Assembly: GCF_009730915.1 (NCBI RefSeq)
Contig: NC_052477.1
Span: 186,001-250,000 of the forward strand
Direction: 5' to 3'
Source of the DNA: Dioscorea cayenensis subsp. rotundata
Lineage: Eukaryota; Streptophyta; Magnoliopsida; Dioscoreales; Dioscoreaceae
DNA length: 64,000 nt
A model generated the notes under the pieces. It was not told the origin of the DNA. It did not search any database and saw only the letters and a list, made by a program, of their open reading frames with translations. This document shows positions 62,876 to 64,000 of the stretch, in pieces. Positions within the stretch are counted from its first letter, which is position 1; each line of letters opens with the position of its first letter. A program made the position numbers and the translations under genes.

Positions 62876-64000
62876 AGGAGGGTTTGTTCCCCTTCCTCCT
62901 CGATCCTCTAAGAAGAAAATACCTGAAGATCCAGAGAAGGCTAGCGATGAGACCAGCGATCGTGCTTTTAATGAAGCGGAAAATTAAACGTGCTCTTAAT
63001 TTCTTGGCGCTAAAGTCTCGAAATCATTTGGAGATCCCGACTCAATCTTGCAGTGAGTATTGCTTCTTTATGTTGATGCAGGGCGTGAGGCATGGGAGCA
63101 CGGTGTCTTCGCCTTCCCGGTTTTCTCTTACGTTTTTATCTTGCTCTTGGTTCTTCCTCACTTTGCGTGAGAGGGGTTTATCTTACGTTCACTCGTTTAC
63201 TTTTCTATTGATAAAGTTGTGGTTTATCCAGCGTTTATTTCATCCTTTAAAGTTTATCATTTAATGTGATTTTTGAATAATTTATATAATATATATATAT
63301 AGACAATTAAATTAGAAATACTAGAAATGCTTCTTTGGTGTTTCACTAAATTTTTGAAAAAAAAAGCAGATATATAAAAATTAACAGTAATCGACTTAAA
63401 TTTTAATTTTTATTTGGGATTGCAACCATGCTCAAAGGCTATACTTTGATTTATGTTTAGTTTTTTTTCAAAATAACCTACAAATATCATAGTTTTGAAA
63501 AATGTCCTTCTAATATACATGCTGGATTTACGATTTTTGAATAATTTTTAAAAGCTATCGTCAAAGAAAAAAAGCCAATTTTAACTATGTTGTTTTTTTT
63601 TCCCAATAAACTCACTTGAAATTTATTAATCACAAACTTATCATTCAATTTTTTTTAACAAAATAATGGTTTACTCACTCTTATTAGAAAAAAAAATCAT
63701 CATTAAGAGAATACCGATAATTTTAAATAGATATATATACACAAGTTTTTCTTTTTAAAGAATGATCTTCTTCAATGGAGATGAAAAAGAAAAAAAATTA
63801 ATAAGGAAAAAATGGAAAACGCCCTACAAAATTAAAAATAGTAAAATATATATATTTTTTTTTTGGTGTATTATTAAATATATATATGTTCACTGGGACG
63901 AGACCTCTATATTCCTTGTTTTCTTTATGAGTAATTGACTCGAATTAAATTAAAAATTTTATAAGGGGCTGTATGTAATTTTATAATTCTGATATGCATA

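Larger units (their letters stand above)
61658..64000. repeat. degenerate AT-rich repeats around an orphan ORF
   Basis: The first 150 bases are the promoter of the L7Ae-like gene. Further on, a degenerate module with TTTGGGAT(T/C) and CTCAAAG(A/G)CTATA recurs near 62147, 62283, 62457, 63431 and 63549, often followed by ATAACC(T/C). A line containing TATAAGGGG(T/C)TxTATGTAATT occurs at about 62102 and again at 63961. Between 62600 and 63260 the composition is less AT-rich. Probably an old repeat cluster with an inserted segment; family unknown. Confidence 0.4.

Overview
This is a nuclear window from a flowering plant. The genes are split by short GT-AG introns in a strongly AT-rich background, with (TA)n and trinucleotide microsatellites and plant-specific families (BAHD acyltransferases, ABCB full transporters, a CHUP1-like protein, soluble DGAT3). 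The taxon cannot be fixed by eye. The BAHD copies most resemble the grass 'acyl transferase 4' group as I remember it, so a monocot outside the grasses is a reasonable but weak guess. A run of exactly 1,000 N (915-1914) is a scaffolding gap.

Layout. 1-4.2 kb: repeat-like and AT-rich DNA plus the gap. 4.3-13.1 kb: three tandem two-exon BAHD acyltransferases on the + strand; the first and third are intact and the middle one is broken by three single-base frameshifts. 13.7-17.8 kb (-): a 14-exon HAD-superfamily 5'-nucleotidase. 18.7-29.2 kb (+): two complete 12-exon ABCB transporters. 29.7-31.0 kb (-): a single-exon T1-type BTB/POZ gene with one frameshift. 31.0-36.9 kb: gene-free, with a three-copy minisatellite, a SINE-like element and a 198-bp insertion flanked by 12-bp direct repeats. 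37.0-42.7 kb (+): a third ABCB gene with the same exon plan. 43.3-43.6 kb: a fold-back MITE-like element. 44.1-50.3 kb (+): a CHUP1-like gene with a probable long spliced 5' leader. 51.0-51.9 kb (+): a DGAT3-like gene with a damaged splice donor and a frame change. 52.8-58.9 kb (+): cytosolic prolyl-tRNA synthetase. 60.0-61.7 kb (-): an L7Ae-type RNA-binding protein resembling the RNase P/MRP p38 family, with a frameshift. 61.8-64.0 kb: degenerate AT-rich repeats around a small orphan open frame.

How the genes relate. Two local gene families expanded here: BAHD (CoA-dependent acylation, usually specialised metabolism) and ABCB (ATP-driven export or import at the plasma membrane, the auxin/MDR group). 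The other genes are conserved housekeeping or organelle genes. I find no convincing new multi-gene system. The points most worth checking are: a set of exclusively +1 frameshifts confined to four genes; two GC-AG introns; the DGAT3 splice-site anomaly; divergence of the ABCB linker and motifs after duplication; and several unclassified repeats, especially the 198-bp insertion with a perfect 12-bp target duplication.
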